Below, one piece after another: positions 43,339 to 52,122 of a DNA stretch of 64,000 nucleotides. Numbering within the stretch: the stretch's first letter is position 1; each line of letters begins with the position of its first letter. Below the pieces are notes generated by a model. The model had not been told where the DNA came from, did no database searches, and saw nothing but the letters and a program-made list of their open reading frames with translations. Both the position numbers and the translations under genes were made by a program. Origin of the DNA: DUVT01 sp041675865 (GTDB taxonomy: Bacteria > Bacillota_I > Bacilli_A > ML615J-28 > CAG-698); the NCBI GenBank assembly GCA_041675865.1, contig JBAYTA010000001.1, positions 9,203 through 73,202 of the forward strand, given 5' to 3'.

Positions 43339-45819
43339 TTAGCTAAAATCGTTGTTATTTCTAACAATTATTAAATTTAATGGTGTTTTTACTTTTTTAG
43401 AATTAATCTTTTTACCTGTTGCACTAGTAGCACTTCTTATATCAGAGAAATCTAATTTTTCATATCCTTCTTCACCATCAATATATGAATCTAGATCTAG
43501 ATTAGCATTTTTACGATGAATTATACTTGATGAAATTATATTGTTGTTCACAGTTTTCATCATTTGCATATATTGTTTACCAACATTGTTTTTTCTTCCC
43601 TTGATAATTTCATCTATTCTAAATCTCTTAACATTACAGTTAGCAGTTAAGACTACTATTAGATCTTTTTCATCAATATAATGTCCACCAACTACAACAT
43701 CTTTTGGTCTACTCTTAAGTTCTATTGCTTTTACTCCAACTGCAGAAATTGCCATTTCTGGTATTTCTTCAGAACTATATCTGTTCATATAACCATCAGC
43801 AGTAATAACAACTACTTCAGGATTTACTTCACTTGTAATATCTACACTTACTACTTCATCATCATCTCTTAATTTAGTAGCTCTAAGTGCTCTTGAATAT
43901 CTTGTCGCATACAGATGTTTCACATGTGTCTTTTTAATAAAACCATTTTTTGTAGTAAACAGTATATATTTATTTGCTTCAAAATCATCAATTGGAACTG
44001 AGAATATTACTTTTTCAACTGATTCAATATTAACTAAAGTTGATATATGGTAACCCAAATCTTTATGTTTCACATCAGGTATTTTTGAAACTGGTAAATA
44101 TACATAATTTCCACGATCTGTAAAGAATAACATTACATCTAATGTAGTAACTTCATAAGTAGCAACTATAAAGTCATTATCTTTAAGTTTAGTTTCATCA
44201 CCATTTGCATAAGCCTTTGGTGTAAGTCTTTTAATATAGCCATCATTAGTTAAAATGATTACCATATCTTCTTTCGCAATCAACTCTTTAACTTCAACTT
44301 TTACTTCTTCAATTTCATGTTCAATTACTGTTTTTCTTGGAACATTAATTTTCTTATATGTATTTTTAAGTTCTAGTTTTATTTGTTTAACTAATTCATC
44401 TTCACTAGAAAGGATAGCAACTAGCCTATCAATAAGTTCATTAAGTTCTTCTTTTTCTTTTTGTAAAGCAAAAATATCGGTATTTGTAAGACGATATAAT
44501 TGCAACATTACAATAGCTTCAGCTTGAGCATAAGAGAATTCATAATTACTTACTAAATTTTCTATTGCATCTTTTTTGTTGTTAGAATTCCTAATTGTTT
44601 TAATAACAGCATCTAATATAGATACCATTGAAATTAATCCGTCGACTATATGTAATCTTTTCCTTGCGGCATTTAATTCATAATTACTACGGTTAATTAC
44701 TACATCTTTTTGATGAGTTATATAGTAATCTAAATACTCAATTAATCCTAGTTGTAGGGGACGTTTATTAGCAATTGCAACTATATTAAAGTTATAGTTT
44801 GATTGTAATTCAGTTGCTTGGAAGAAGAAATTTTTAATATCTTCAGGATTCACATCTTTTCGAATATCAACAACAATTCTTAAACCTTCTCTATCTGTTT
44901 CATCTCTAATATCTATAATTCCATCAATGTTTTTCTTTACATAAACTTCACTCATTTTTTTAACTAAATTAGCTTTGTTTACATCATAAGGAATCTCAGA
45001 AATGATAAGCTTATACATCTTAGACTCTTCTGTTATTTCTACCTTCGCTTTTACAATTATCTTTCCCTTACCAGTTTTATATGCATTAATAATTCCGTCT
45101 AACCCTTGGATAATCCCTCCCGTTGGAAAATCAGGACCCGGAACAATTTTCATCAAATCTTTTAAACTTGCATCAGGATGATCTAATTTATAAATTGTAG
45201 CTTCGATAATCTCACCAACATTATGAGGAGGAATTTCAGTTGCATAACCAGCAGATATACCTGAAGCTCCATTTACAAAGAGATTCGGATATTTAGCAGG
45301 TAATACAGTAGGTTCATATTCTTCATCATCAAAATTAGGAATAAAACCAACAGTTTTTTTATTAATATCTTCTAATAAATATTCAGAATACATTGATAAT
45401 CTTGCTTCTGTATAACGCATTGCCGCAGCAGGATCACCGTCAATACTTCCATTATTACCATGCATTTCAATTAAAGGTAGTCTTGTTTTAAAATCTTGAG
45501 ACATTCTCACCATAGCATCATAAACAGATGAGTCACCATGAGGATGATATTTACCTATAACTTCACCAACAATTCTTGCAGATTTCTTAAATGGTTTATT
45601 TGAAAACATTCCAAGTTTAAACATTGCATAAAGAATTCTTCGTTGTACAGGTTTTAAACCGTCTCTAACGTCAGGAATTGCTCTATCTTGAATTATATAT
45701 TTAGAATATCTACCAAACCTATCACCAAATATATCTTCAAGATTTTCTTGGATTATTTTCTCATTTACGAATTCTTCAATTTTTTTAGTTGTTTTACTCT
45801 TTTTAGATCTATTCATCAA
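43339..45819 (-). CDS. parC: DNA topoisomerase IV subunit A
   Basis: Type II topoisomerase subunit that breaks and rejoins DNA to unlink daughter chromosomes. N-terminal breakage-reunion domain with the active-site Tyr136 in AMRYTEARL and the quinolone-region block KYHPHGDSSVYDAM; C-terminal beta-pinwheel of six repeats (for example VIILTNDGYIKRL). Length 826. It follows parE with an overlap of 11 bases, and plsY diverges from parE, as in B. subtilis; that context and sequence type support ParC over GyrA. Confidence 0.95.
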   Translation of the reverse strand: MMNRSKKSKTTKKIEEFVNEKIIQENLEDIFGDRFGRYSKYIIQDRAIPDVRDGLKPVQRRILYAMFKLGMFSNKPFKKSARIVGEVIGKYHPHGDSSVYDAMVRMSQDFKTRLPLIEMHGNNGSIDGDPAAAMRYTEARLSMYSEYLLEDINKKTVGFIPNFDDEEYEPTVLPAKYPNLFVNGASGISAGYATEIPPHNVGEIIEATIYKLDHPDASLKDLMKIVPGPDFPTGGIIQGLDGIINAYKTGKGKIIVKAKVEITEESKMYKLIISEIPYDVNKANLVKKMSEVYVKKNIDGIIDIRDETDREGLRIVVDIRKDVNPEDIKNFFFQATELQSNYNFNIVAIANKRPLQLGLIEYLDYYITHQKDVVINRSNYELNAARKRLHIVDGLISMVSILDAVIKTIRNSNNKKDAIENLVSNYEFSYAQAEAIVMLQLYRLTNTDIFALQKEKEELNELIDRLVAILSSEDELVKQIKLELKNTYKKINVPRKTVIEHEIEEVKVEVKELIAKEDMVIILTNDGYIKRLTPKAYANGDETKLKDNDFIVATYEVTTLDVMLFFTDRGNYVYLPVSKIPDVKHKDLGYHISTLVNIESVEKVIFSVPIDDFEANKYILFTTKNGFIKKTHVKHLYATRYSRALRATKLRDDDEVVSVDITSEVNPEVVVITADGYMNRYSSEEIPEMAISAVGVKAIELKSRPKDVVVGGHYIDEKDLIVVLTANCNVKRFRIDEIIKGRKNNVGKQYMQMMKTVNNNIISSSIIHRKNANLDLDSYIDGEEGYEKLDFSDIRSATSATGKKINSKKVKTPLNLIIVRNNNDFS

Positions 45820-47761
45820 TTGATACCTCTTCTAAAGTGAAATTATCTTCGAATTCAAATGAAACATTATTATCAATCCATTCTCTTCTTGGACCTACTT
45901 CATCCCCCATTAGTACACTTACACGATTATCTGCATCAGAGAAATCTTCAATCTTTACTTGAATAAGTGTTCTAGTTTCTGGATTCATTGTTGTATCCCA
46001 AAGTTGATCTGCATTCATCTCACCCAAACCTTTAAATCTTTGGATTAAAACATTTTTATTAGATTCAACTTTTGCTTTTAATTCTTCGTCAGTCCATGCA
46101 TATTCAATTTTATTTTTTATTGTTAATTTATATAATGGTGCTTGCGCAATATATACATAACCTTGTTCAATTAATTCTCGCATATATCTAAAGAAGAATG
46201 TTAGTAATAATACTTGAATATGTGCTCCATCAGTATCAGCATCGGTCATAATGATAATTTTGCTATAGTTTGATTTATCTATATTAAATTCTCTACCAAA
46301 CCCTGCACCAATAGAATAAATCATTGACATTATTTCTTCATTTTTAAGTAAATCTTCTGTCTTGATTCTTTCTACATTTAAGACCTTACCTCTAAGAGGT
46401 AGGATAGCTTGGAAGCGACGATCTCTTCCTTGTTTAGCACTACCACCAGCTGAATCACCTTCGACGATAAATAATTCATTATTCTTACGATTTTTATCTT
46501 GAACTGGTGCTAACTTCCCAGCCATATTTGCAGTCTTACCAACTTTTTGTTTAATCATTCTAACTTCTTCACGCGCTTTTCTAGCAGCTTCGCGTGCTTT
46601 TGCAGCTCGGATTGCATTAGAGATTAAGATATTTGCAATTTCTCCCTTTTCATTTAAGAAGAATTTCATTTGTTCTAGAACAATAGTTTCAACTGCAAGT
46701 TTTGCTTCAGTAGTACCTAATTTATTTTTTGTTTGTCCTTCAAATTGAAGTATATCTTCGCCTACTCTAATTGATAAAACAGCAGTTAAACCTTCTCTAA
46801 CATCATTACCTTCTAAATTAGGATCCTTATCTTTTAATAAACCCTTCATTCTTGCATAATCATTAAATGCTCTAGTAATTGCTGCTCTAAAGCCTGTTTC
46901 ATGTGTTCCACCATCTCTAGTACGAATATTATTAACAAAGGATAATACATTCTCAGAGAATGATTTTTTAGAATATTGAAGAGCACATTCAACTTGAATA
47001 TTTGAGTTTGTTCCTTCTAAGAAAACGACTTCATGAATAGCTTGTTTACCTTTATTTATTTCCTCCACAAATTCAGAAATACCATTTTCAAACATAAAGG
47101 TATCACTTGCACCAGTTCTTTCATCAACTAAATCAATTTTTAAACCTCTGATTAAAAATGCAGATTCTCTTAGTCTTTGTACACATTGTTTATAATCAAT
47201 AATGGTTGTTGAAAAAATAAGTGGGTCTGGTTTAAAATGAACTGTAGTTCCAGTTTTCTTTGATTCACCAATAAATTTATGCTTATGGATCTTTGCTCCA
47301 CCATTCTCAAATTTTTGGTAATAAATCTTTCCTTCTCTTGCAATCTTAAGTTCAACAAGTTCACTTAATGCATTTACAACACTCGAACCAACACCATGTA
47401 GGCCTCCAGACACTTTGTATGCACCACCAGCTTCAAATTTTCCACCAGCATGTAAAGTACAAAATACTACTTGCGGAGTAGGTACTCCAGTCTTATGCAT
47501 ACCAATAGGAATTCCTCTACCATTATCTATAACCTCAACAGAATTCCCTTTATGAATGATAACTTTTACATAGTTTGCATATCCGGTCAAAACTTCGTCA
47601 ATTGCATTATCTACAATTTCCCAAATTAAATGATGTAGTCCTCTTGAATCCGTACTTCCAACATACATACCAGGACGTTTTCGAATAGCTTCTAACCCTT
47701 GTAAGACTTGAATTTTGGATTCATCATATTTTTCAATTTTCTTCTTGGCCATATTTAACAC
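45809..47761 (-). CDS. parE: DNA topoisomerase IV subunit B
   Basis: ATPase subunit of topoisomerase IV. GHKL ATP-binding domain (EIVDNAIDEV, VIDNGRGIPIG, GGLHGVGSSVVNAL), transducer domain and TOPRIM (VEGDSAGGSAKQGRD, DADTDGAHI). The C-terminal block RVSVLMGDEVGPRREWI follows the ParE rather than the GyrB version. Length about 647-650. The start may be GTG 47761, which lies three bases past GAAAGG, or ATG 47752, twelve past it; spacing decides neither. Confidence 0.95.
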   Translation of the reverse strand: MLNMAKKKIEKYDESKIQVLQGLEAIRKRPGMYVGSTDSRGLHHLIWEIVDNAIDEVLTGYANYVKVIIHKGNSVEVIDNGRGIPIGMHKTGVPTPQVVFCTLHAGGKFEAGGAYKVSGGLHGVGSSVVNALSELVELKIAREGKIYYQKFENGGAKIHKHKFIGESKKTGTTVHFKPDPLIFSTTIIDYKQCVQRLRESAFLIRGLKIDLVDERTGASDTFMFENGISEFVEEINKGKQAIHEVVFLEGTNSNIQVECALQYSKKSFSENVLSFVNNIRTRDGGTHETGFRAAITRAFNDYARMKGLLKDKDPNLEGNDVREGLTAVLSIRVGEDILQFEGQTKNKLGTTEAKLAVETIVLEQMKFFLNEKGEIANILISNAIRAAKAREAARKAREEVRMIKQKVGKTANMAGKLAPVQDKNRKNNELFIVEGDSAGGSAKQGRDRRFQAILPLRGKVLNVERIKTEDLLKNEEIMSMIYSIGAGFGREFNIDKSNYSKIIIMTDADTDGAHIQVLLLTFFFRYMRELIEQGYVYIAQAPLYKLTIKNKIEYAWTDEELKAKVESNKNVLIQRFKGLGEMNADQLWDTTMNPETRTLIQVKIEDFSDADNRVSVLMGDEVGPRREWIDNNVSFEFEDNFTLEEVSIDE

Positions 47762-47877
47762 AAACCTTTCATTAGTATAATTTATTATAGCATATATTTA
47801 ATAAAAAGTAAACAACTATTATCATTATTTTATTATGCTCATATGCAATAAATGAGTATGTTTATTGTAGAGAATTA

Positions 47878-47884
47878 TGTCGAA
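47878..47884 (+). promoter_or_regulatory. Isolated Spo0A-box core between parE and plsY
   Basis: TGTCGAA in the 246-bp divergent region. A single core could be chance. The same region has TTGTTT-17-TATAAT for plsY (to 47982-47987) and a TATAAT box on the minus strand for parE. Confidence 0.35.
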
Positions 47885-48007
47885 TTTGAAAATGTTGACT
47901 ATATTAAAAAGAGATCTTTTTATAGATTATTGTCATTTTAAATTAAATATTTGCTTGTTTTAATATCCCATTTAGAGTATAATAGATATCATATAAAGGT
48001 GTATTAA

Positions 48008-48673
48008 ATGGTTATTCAAATAGGATTATTAATTTTGTCATATTTATTAGGGTCAATTCCGACAGGTTTTCTACTTGGAAAAATGAAGGGTATTGACATA
48101 AGAGAACATGGAAGTAAAAATATTGGTGCTACCAATACAGGCAGAGTACTTGGAAAAAGATATGCAATTATTGCATATATCTTCGATATGCTCAAAGGGG
48201 CAGTTTTAGTATTTTTATTTAGATTTGAAATTATCTCTTTAGAATATTGCCTTCTTGGTCAACCACTACTTTACGGAATGGCTGCAACATTAGGTCATAC
48301 CTCTTCTATTTACTTAAAGTTTAAGGGTGGTAAAGCTGTTGCAACTTCTAGCGGTGTTATCTTTGGTTATGTTCCCTGGCTATTATTAGTTGGTTTAATA
48401 ATCTTCTTTACAGTAATGTTTATTACAAAATATGTATCTGTTGGATCGATTGTTGGAGCATCAAGTGTTTTATTAATTTGTGTAGTTTTAACCATAGTCG
48501 GTAAGGATCCGTTTTACGAAGGCTTTACATACGATTGGTACTTCCTACTATTTATTACAATAATATTTATTATTCTAATAATTAGACATAAAGGAAACAT
48601 CTCAAGGTTAAGGCAAAAAACGGAATCAAAAATTAATTTTAAAAGAAAAAAAGAATCTAGTAATGAAAGCTAG
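48008..48673 (+). CDS. plsY: Glycerol-3-phosphate acyltransferase (acyl-phosphate dependent)
   Basis: Membrane enzyme that starts phospholipid synthesis by moving an acyl group from acyl-phosphate to glycerol-3-phosphate. Six or seven hydrophobic segments; the three conserved cytoplasmic-loop motifs are GSIPTGFLLGK, GSKNIGATNTGRVLG and GHTSSIYLKFKGGKAVATSSG. Length 221. Divergent from parE as in B. subtilis (yneS/parE). Confidence 0.96.
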   Translation: MVIQIGLLILSYLLGSIPTGFLLGKMKGIDIREHGSKNIGATNTGRVLGKRYAIIAYIFDMLKGAVLVFLFRFEIISLEYCLLGQPLLYGMAATLGHTSSIYLKFKGGKAVATSSGVIFGYVPWLLLVGLIIFFTVMFITKYVSVGSIVGASSVLLICVVLTIVGKDPFYEGFTYDWYFLLFITIIFIILIIRHKGNISRLRQKTESKINFKRKKESSNES

Positions 48674-48712
48674 ATTCTTTTTAAAATAAAAAATGACCAT
48701 AGGCCATTTTAA

Positions 48713-48943
48713 TTAATCTTTTTTTGCAGCATTCATTGATGCCATAACTTGTCTAACTTGTTTTTCTGATGGGGTTCTTCCCATTTGTTGCATCATAACT
48801 CTAATCATTTTTTCATTAACAGGTGGGTTCTTTTCTAAATAATTAGTAAATATCTTACGTGAAATGAAGAAACCTGCAACAGCTCCAACAATTAATACCC
48901 CAAGTAAAATAAGTACAAATAACCACCATTGTAAATCAACCAT
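48713..48943 (-). CDS. yneF: YneF/UPF0154 family small membrane protein
   Basis: One N-terminal helix (about 8-27) followed by the family block RKIFTNYLEKNPPVNEKMIRVMMQQMGRTPSEKQVRQVMASM. Length 76 is typical. GGAGG precedes ATG. It is widespread in Bacillota and Mollicutes, and its function is unknown. Confidence 0.93.
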   Translation of the reverse strand: MVDLQWWLFVLILLGVLIVGAVAGFFISRKIFTNYLEKNPPVNEKMIRVMMQQMGRTPSEKQVRQVMASMNAAKKD

Positions 48944-49096
48944 AATGACCTCCTAAACTTTATATATATTTTACTACAATTTCTAAAAAATATCAATAAA
49001 AATAAAATTATGAAAATGTTATCTTTTTAAAATACTTGTTTATTTTTTAATAATATAATGATATAATTAATATATACTAATAAGGGAGGATTTTTT

Positions 49097-49264
49097 ATGC
49101 CAAGATTTATTACAGATGCTTGTATAGCATGTGGTTCATGCGCTGCTGAATGTCCAGTAGATTGCATTAGTGAAGGAGACATTTATGTAATTGATCAAGA
49201 TGCATGTATCGATTGTGGTGCATGTGAAGAGGTTTGCCCAACCGAAGCAATTATTGCTGTATAA
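49097..49264 (+). CDS. Ferredoxin, 2[4Fe-4S] clostridial type
   Basis: 55 residues, short but unmistakable: CIACGSCAAECP and CIDCGACEEVCP give the two CxxCxxCxxxCP cluster sites in a pseudo-twofold arrangement, starting MPRFITDACIACG. GGGAGGA lies before ATG, and a terminator follows. It is a single-gene unit. It is the plausible electron donor to the RNF complex at 57-63 kb, because RnfB here lacks its own ferredoxin domains; that link is inference. Confidence 0.97.
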   Translation: MPRFITDACIACGSCAAECPVDCISEGDIYVIDQDACIDCGACEEVCPTEAIIAV

Positions 49265-49277
49265 AAAACTATAATAT

Positions 49278-49310
49278 AAACAGGTTATTCTTTAAAATAA
49301 CCTGTTTTTT
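49278..49310. terminator. Terminator of the ferredoxin gene, shared with nif3
   Basis: AAACAGGTTATT pairs with AATAACCTGTTT, six-base loop, T tail on the plus strand; the minus-strand nif3 gene ends against it. Confidence 0.85.
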
Positions 49311-50104
49311 TAATTCTCGTATTCAAAAGGATCTGTTTCTAAAGCACTAACAATAATTTCTCCTGCTACTAATTTTATAAGTTTGTTCTTTAAATGACCT
49401 AATGCTAATTTTTCTACTCCATGATTAACCTCGATAATAGATAAATTATTATAATTTGCAAATTGAGCTGCACTTAATTTAAATTCACTAGATATATACA
49501 CATCTAAATTTAAATTTAGTGCATCTTTTACTGCTCCATCATTGCCGCCGCTACCACCAAAGATACCAACCCTTTTTACTAATTTTGTTTTATCTCCGAC
49601 ATATTTAACACCATTTAATTTAAATTTACTAATTACACGCTTTATTAATTCTTGAAAACTCATTTCTTCAATATCACCATATCTTAGATAAGAGTCCTTC
49701 AAATTATCTCCACCAATATTTTTTAATCCTAAGGTTTTCGCAAGATAATCACCAACTCCACCTATACCAACATCAAAATTAGTATGCATAGTATAGACTG
49801 AGATATTATTTTCAATCAATTTTTTTATAATTCTTCCACCTACAGTATTATAATTAATTTTATAAATCGGTTTAAAGATAAGAGGGTGGTGAGCAATAAT
49901 TATATTTACATTATTATCAATAGCTTCTTCTATTACTTCTTCATTTATATCCAATGTTAATAAAACATTTTTCAAATTCTGAAATTTATCACCTAAAATA
50001 AAACCAATTCTAGGTAAGTCTTCATCCCAAGCAAGTTCATGTGGATATACTTGGTCTAAATATTTTACTAAATCAATAATATTAACAAACTGATTATTTA
50101 CCAT
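49310..50104 (-). CDS. Nif3-like dinuclear metal-centre protein
   Basis: NIF3/DUF34 family, once annotated as GTP cyclohydrolase I type 2. Metal-binding blocks IAHHPLIF, MHTNFD and the late EVNHGVEKLAL are present. Length 264. Function in cells is uncertain; the family binds two metals and has been linked to phosphoesterase and metal insertion roles. It overlaps trmK by seven bases, the order seen in B. subtilis (yqfO after yqfN). Confidence 0.92.
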   Translation of the reverse strand: MVNNQFVNIIDLVKYLDQVYPHELAWDEDLPRIGFILGDKFQNLKNVLLTLDINEEVIEEAIDNNVNIIIAHHPLIFKPIYKINYNTVGGRIIKKLIENNISVYTMHTNFDVGIGGVGDYLAKTLGLKNIGGDNLKDSYLRYGDIEEMSFQELIKRVISKFKLNGVKYVGDKTKLVKRVGIFGGSGGNDGAVKDALNLNLDVYISSEFKLSAAQFANYNNLSIIEVNHGVEKLALGHLKNKLIKLVAGEIIVSALETDPFEYEN

Positions 50105-50739
50105 AAATTCTCCTTAACTAAATTAATTTTACATAATATTTCAGCATTCTTATTTGGAATATTATTTAAAATTCTTAAATCATTTTTCATTTTTTCTTTT
50201 AAGACACTATCTTTTCTGTCTAATAAAACTGGTCCAAAATACAATTCATTTCTTTTATAATTGAATGGTTGTTCAGTCTTCTCAAAGACTATTATTTCAT
50301 AATATTTACCATCTTCGAAAATTATCTTTTCATCATAAATATAATAACCTACTTCAGTTAAATATTTTCTTACTTCATATGTATTACGATTTGCTTGAAT
50401 TATTAATCTTGCATTATTTAACTTTCTAAAGTCTTTTTTAAGTAAATCAATAATTAATAAGCCACCCATTCCAGCAAAAACTATTACATCGACATAGTCT
50501 TCTAGCTTTTCTAAACCATCACTGAGCAAGAATTCAACTTTATTAGAAAATTCATGAGCATTAATATTATTTTTTGCATTTTCAAGCGGACCTTCTTTAT
50601 TATCAATAGCATAGGCTTTTTGTAAATTATAATTAAGAAAGCCTTCAATAATTACATATCCATGATCACAGCCTACATCTGCTAGGATTTTTTTATTTTC
50701 TAAGTATTTTGCTATTTCTTTTAATCTTTTTGAAATCAT
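50098..50739 (-). CDS. trmK: tRNA (adenine-22-N1)-methyltransferase
   Basis: Class I SAM methyltransferase that makes m1A22 in tRNA. SAM-binding loop LADVGCDHGYV, then IDNKEGPLENA, and the catalytic-side motif VFAGMGG. The C-terminal coil region fits TrmK (YqfN). Length 213. It lies downstream of rpoD (119 bases) as in Bacillus, but a terminator stands between them. Confidence 0.92.
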   Translation of the reverse strand: MISKRLKEIAKYLENKKILADVGCDHGYVIIEGFLNYNLQKAYAIDNKEGPLENAKNNINAHEFSNKVEFLLSDGLEKLEDYVDVIVFAGMGGLLIIDLLKKDFRKLNNARLIIQANRNTYEVRKYLTEVGYYIYDEKIIFEDGKYYEIIVFEKTEQPFNYKRNELYFGPVLLDRKDSVLKEKMKNDLRILNNIPNKNAEILCKINLVKENLW

Positions 50740-50820
50740 TATAGCACCTCTATTTATTTATTATACAATAAGCTTAAACTTTATACAAGTAATACAAATT
50801 AACAATGTTAATTACAAATT

Positions 50821-50847
50821 AATAAAAGGCGAGTTTTCACTCACCTT
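50821..50847 (-). terminator. Terminator of the glyS-dnaG-rpoD operon
   Basis: On the minus strand AAGGTGAGT pairs with ACTCGCCTT (one G-U) around GAAA, followed by TTTATT. Confidence 0.85.
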
Positions 50848-50857
50848 AATTCACATC

Positions 50858-52117
50858 CTATTTGTATTGACTTAAACGTTTTTGTCTAGTAGGATGACGT
50901 AAACGTCTAATCGCTTTTGCTTCAATTTGACGAATTCTTTCTCTCGTTACACCGAATTCTTTACCTACTTCTTCTAATGTGTGAGCTTTTCCATCAATAA
51001 GACCGAATCTTAAACGAAGGACTTTTTCCTCCCTTGGAGTTAGGGTTTTTAATACTGTATCAATTTCTTCTTTATATTTTTCATTAATTGTAAATTCTAA
51101 AGGATTAGCTAATTCAGTATCATGAACAAAATCACCTAAAGTAGAATCATCTTCTTCACCCACTGGTGTTTCAAGTGATACAGGTTCTTGAGCAATCTTT
51201 TGAATTTGTTGCACCTTTTCTACAGATATCTTCATCTCTACTGCGATTTCATCTGGAGTTGGTTCTCTTCTTAATTCTTGAGTTAATTTTCTTTGAATTC
51301 TCACAAGTTTATTTATAGTTTCTACCATATGAACTGGAATTCTAATTGTTCTTGCTTGGTCAGCAATAGCTCTTGTAATAGCTTGACGAATCCACCATGT
51401 AGCATATGTAGAGAACTTAAATCCTTTTGTTGGGTCAAATTTATTAACTGCTTTCATTAATCCCATATTACCTTCTTGGATTAAATCTTGGAATTGCATT
51501 CCTCTACCTAAATATCTTTTAGCTATTGAAACAACTAATCTTAAGTTAGATTCTATTAAAATTTCTCTAGCATCTAACCCTTCAGAAACATACATTTCGT
51601 ATTTAGCTTTATCTTCTTCAGATATTTCTTTTCTTCCTCGTTCAACTCTACGAAGTTCTTCAGAAGCTAATAATCCTTGTTGGACTGTACGAGATAATTC
51701 TAACTCTCTTATTGTTGTTAGTAGAGGAATTTGTCCTATCTCTCTTAAATATGTCCTTACTGGATCATCTGAAGGGGAAGGTACTGCAAATGTTGTTACA
51801 ATATCATCAATATCTTTTTCTTTTAAATCATTTTCTACTTCTGTAGAGAATTCATTAAATTCTGGATCACTTTCAATTTCGCCAATAAAGCCATCGAAAT
51901 CATCACCAATATCACTATCTATATCATCATCTAGTTCTAATGTCTCTATATCTTCATCACGTACTAGGTCAATATTTTCAGCTTCAATTAACTTTGTAAA
52001 CTCATCAAAATCATCAGAATCTTCATCTATTAATTTTAGTACATTTATTAATGGGATATAACCATTAATTTTACCTTCTTCAATTAGATCCATTAAAGCC
52101 TGGTTTTCGTAAATCAT
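50858..52117 (-). CDS. rpoD: Primary sigma factor RpoD (SigA)
   Basis: Main promoter-recognition subunit of RNA polymerase. Region 1.2 begins at DPVRTYLREIGQIPLL; region 2 (SNLRLVVSIAKRYLGRGMQ, FSTYATWWIRQAI) reads the -10; region 4 (EEVGKEFGVTRERIRQIEAK) reads the -35. An acidic stretch (about 40-110) stands in place of region 1.1. ATG 52117 is chosen (419 aa): AGGAG lies 8 bases before it, while the GTG at 52126 overlaps that site. Its start overlaps the dnaG end, in the classical macromolecular-synthesis arrangement without rpsU. TTGACA/TATAAT promoters seen here match such a factor. Confidence 0.97.
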   Translation of the reverse strand: MIYENQALMDLIEEGKINGYIPLINVLKLIDEDSDDFDEFTKLIEAENIDLVRDEDIETLELDDDIDSDIGDDFDGFIGEIESDPEFNEFSTEVENDLKEKDIDDIVTTFAVPSPSDDPVRTYLREIGQIPLLTTIRELELSRTVQQGLLASEELRRVERGRKEISEEDKAKYEMYVSEGLDAREILIESNLRLVVSIAKRYLGRGMQFQDLIQEGNMGLMKAVNKFDPTKGFKFSTYATWWIRQAITRAIADQARTIRIPVHMVETINKLVRIQRKLTQELRREPTPDEIAVEMKISVEKVQQIQKIAQEPVSLETPVGEEDDSTLGDFVHDTELANPLEFTINEKYKEEIDTVLKTLTPREEKVLRLRFGLIDGKAHTLEEVGKEFGVTRERIRQIEAKAIRRLRHPTRQKRLSQYK

Positions 52118-52122
52118 CAGAT

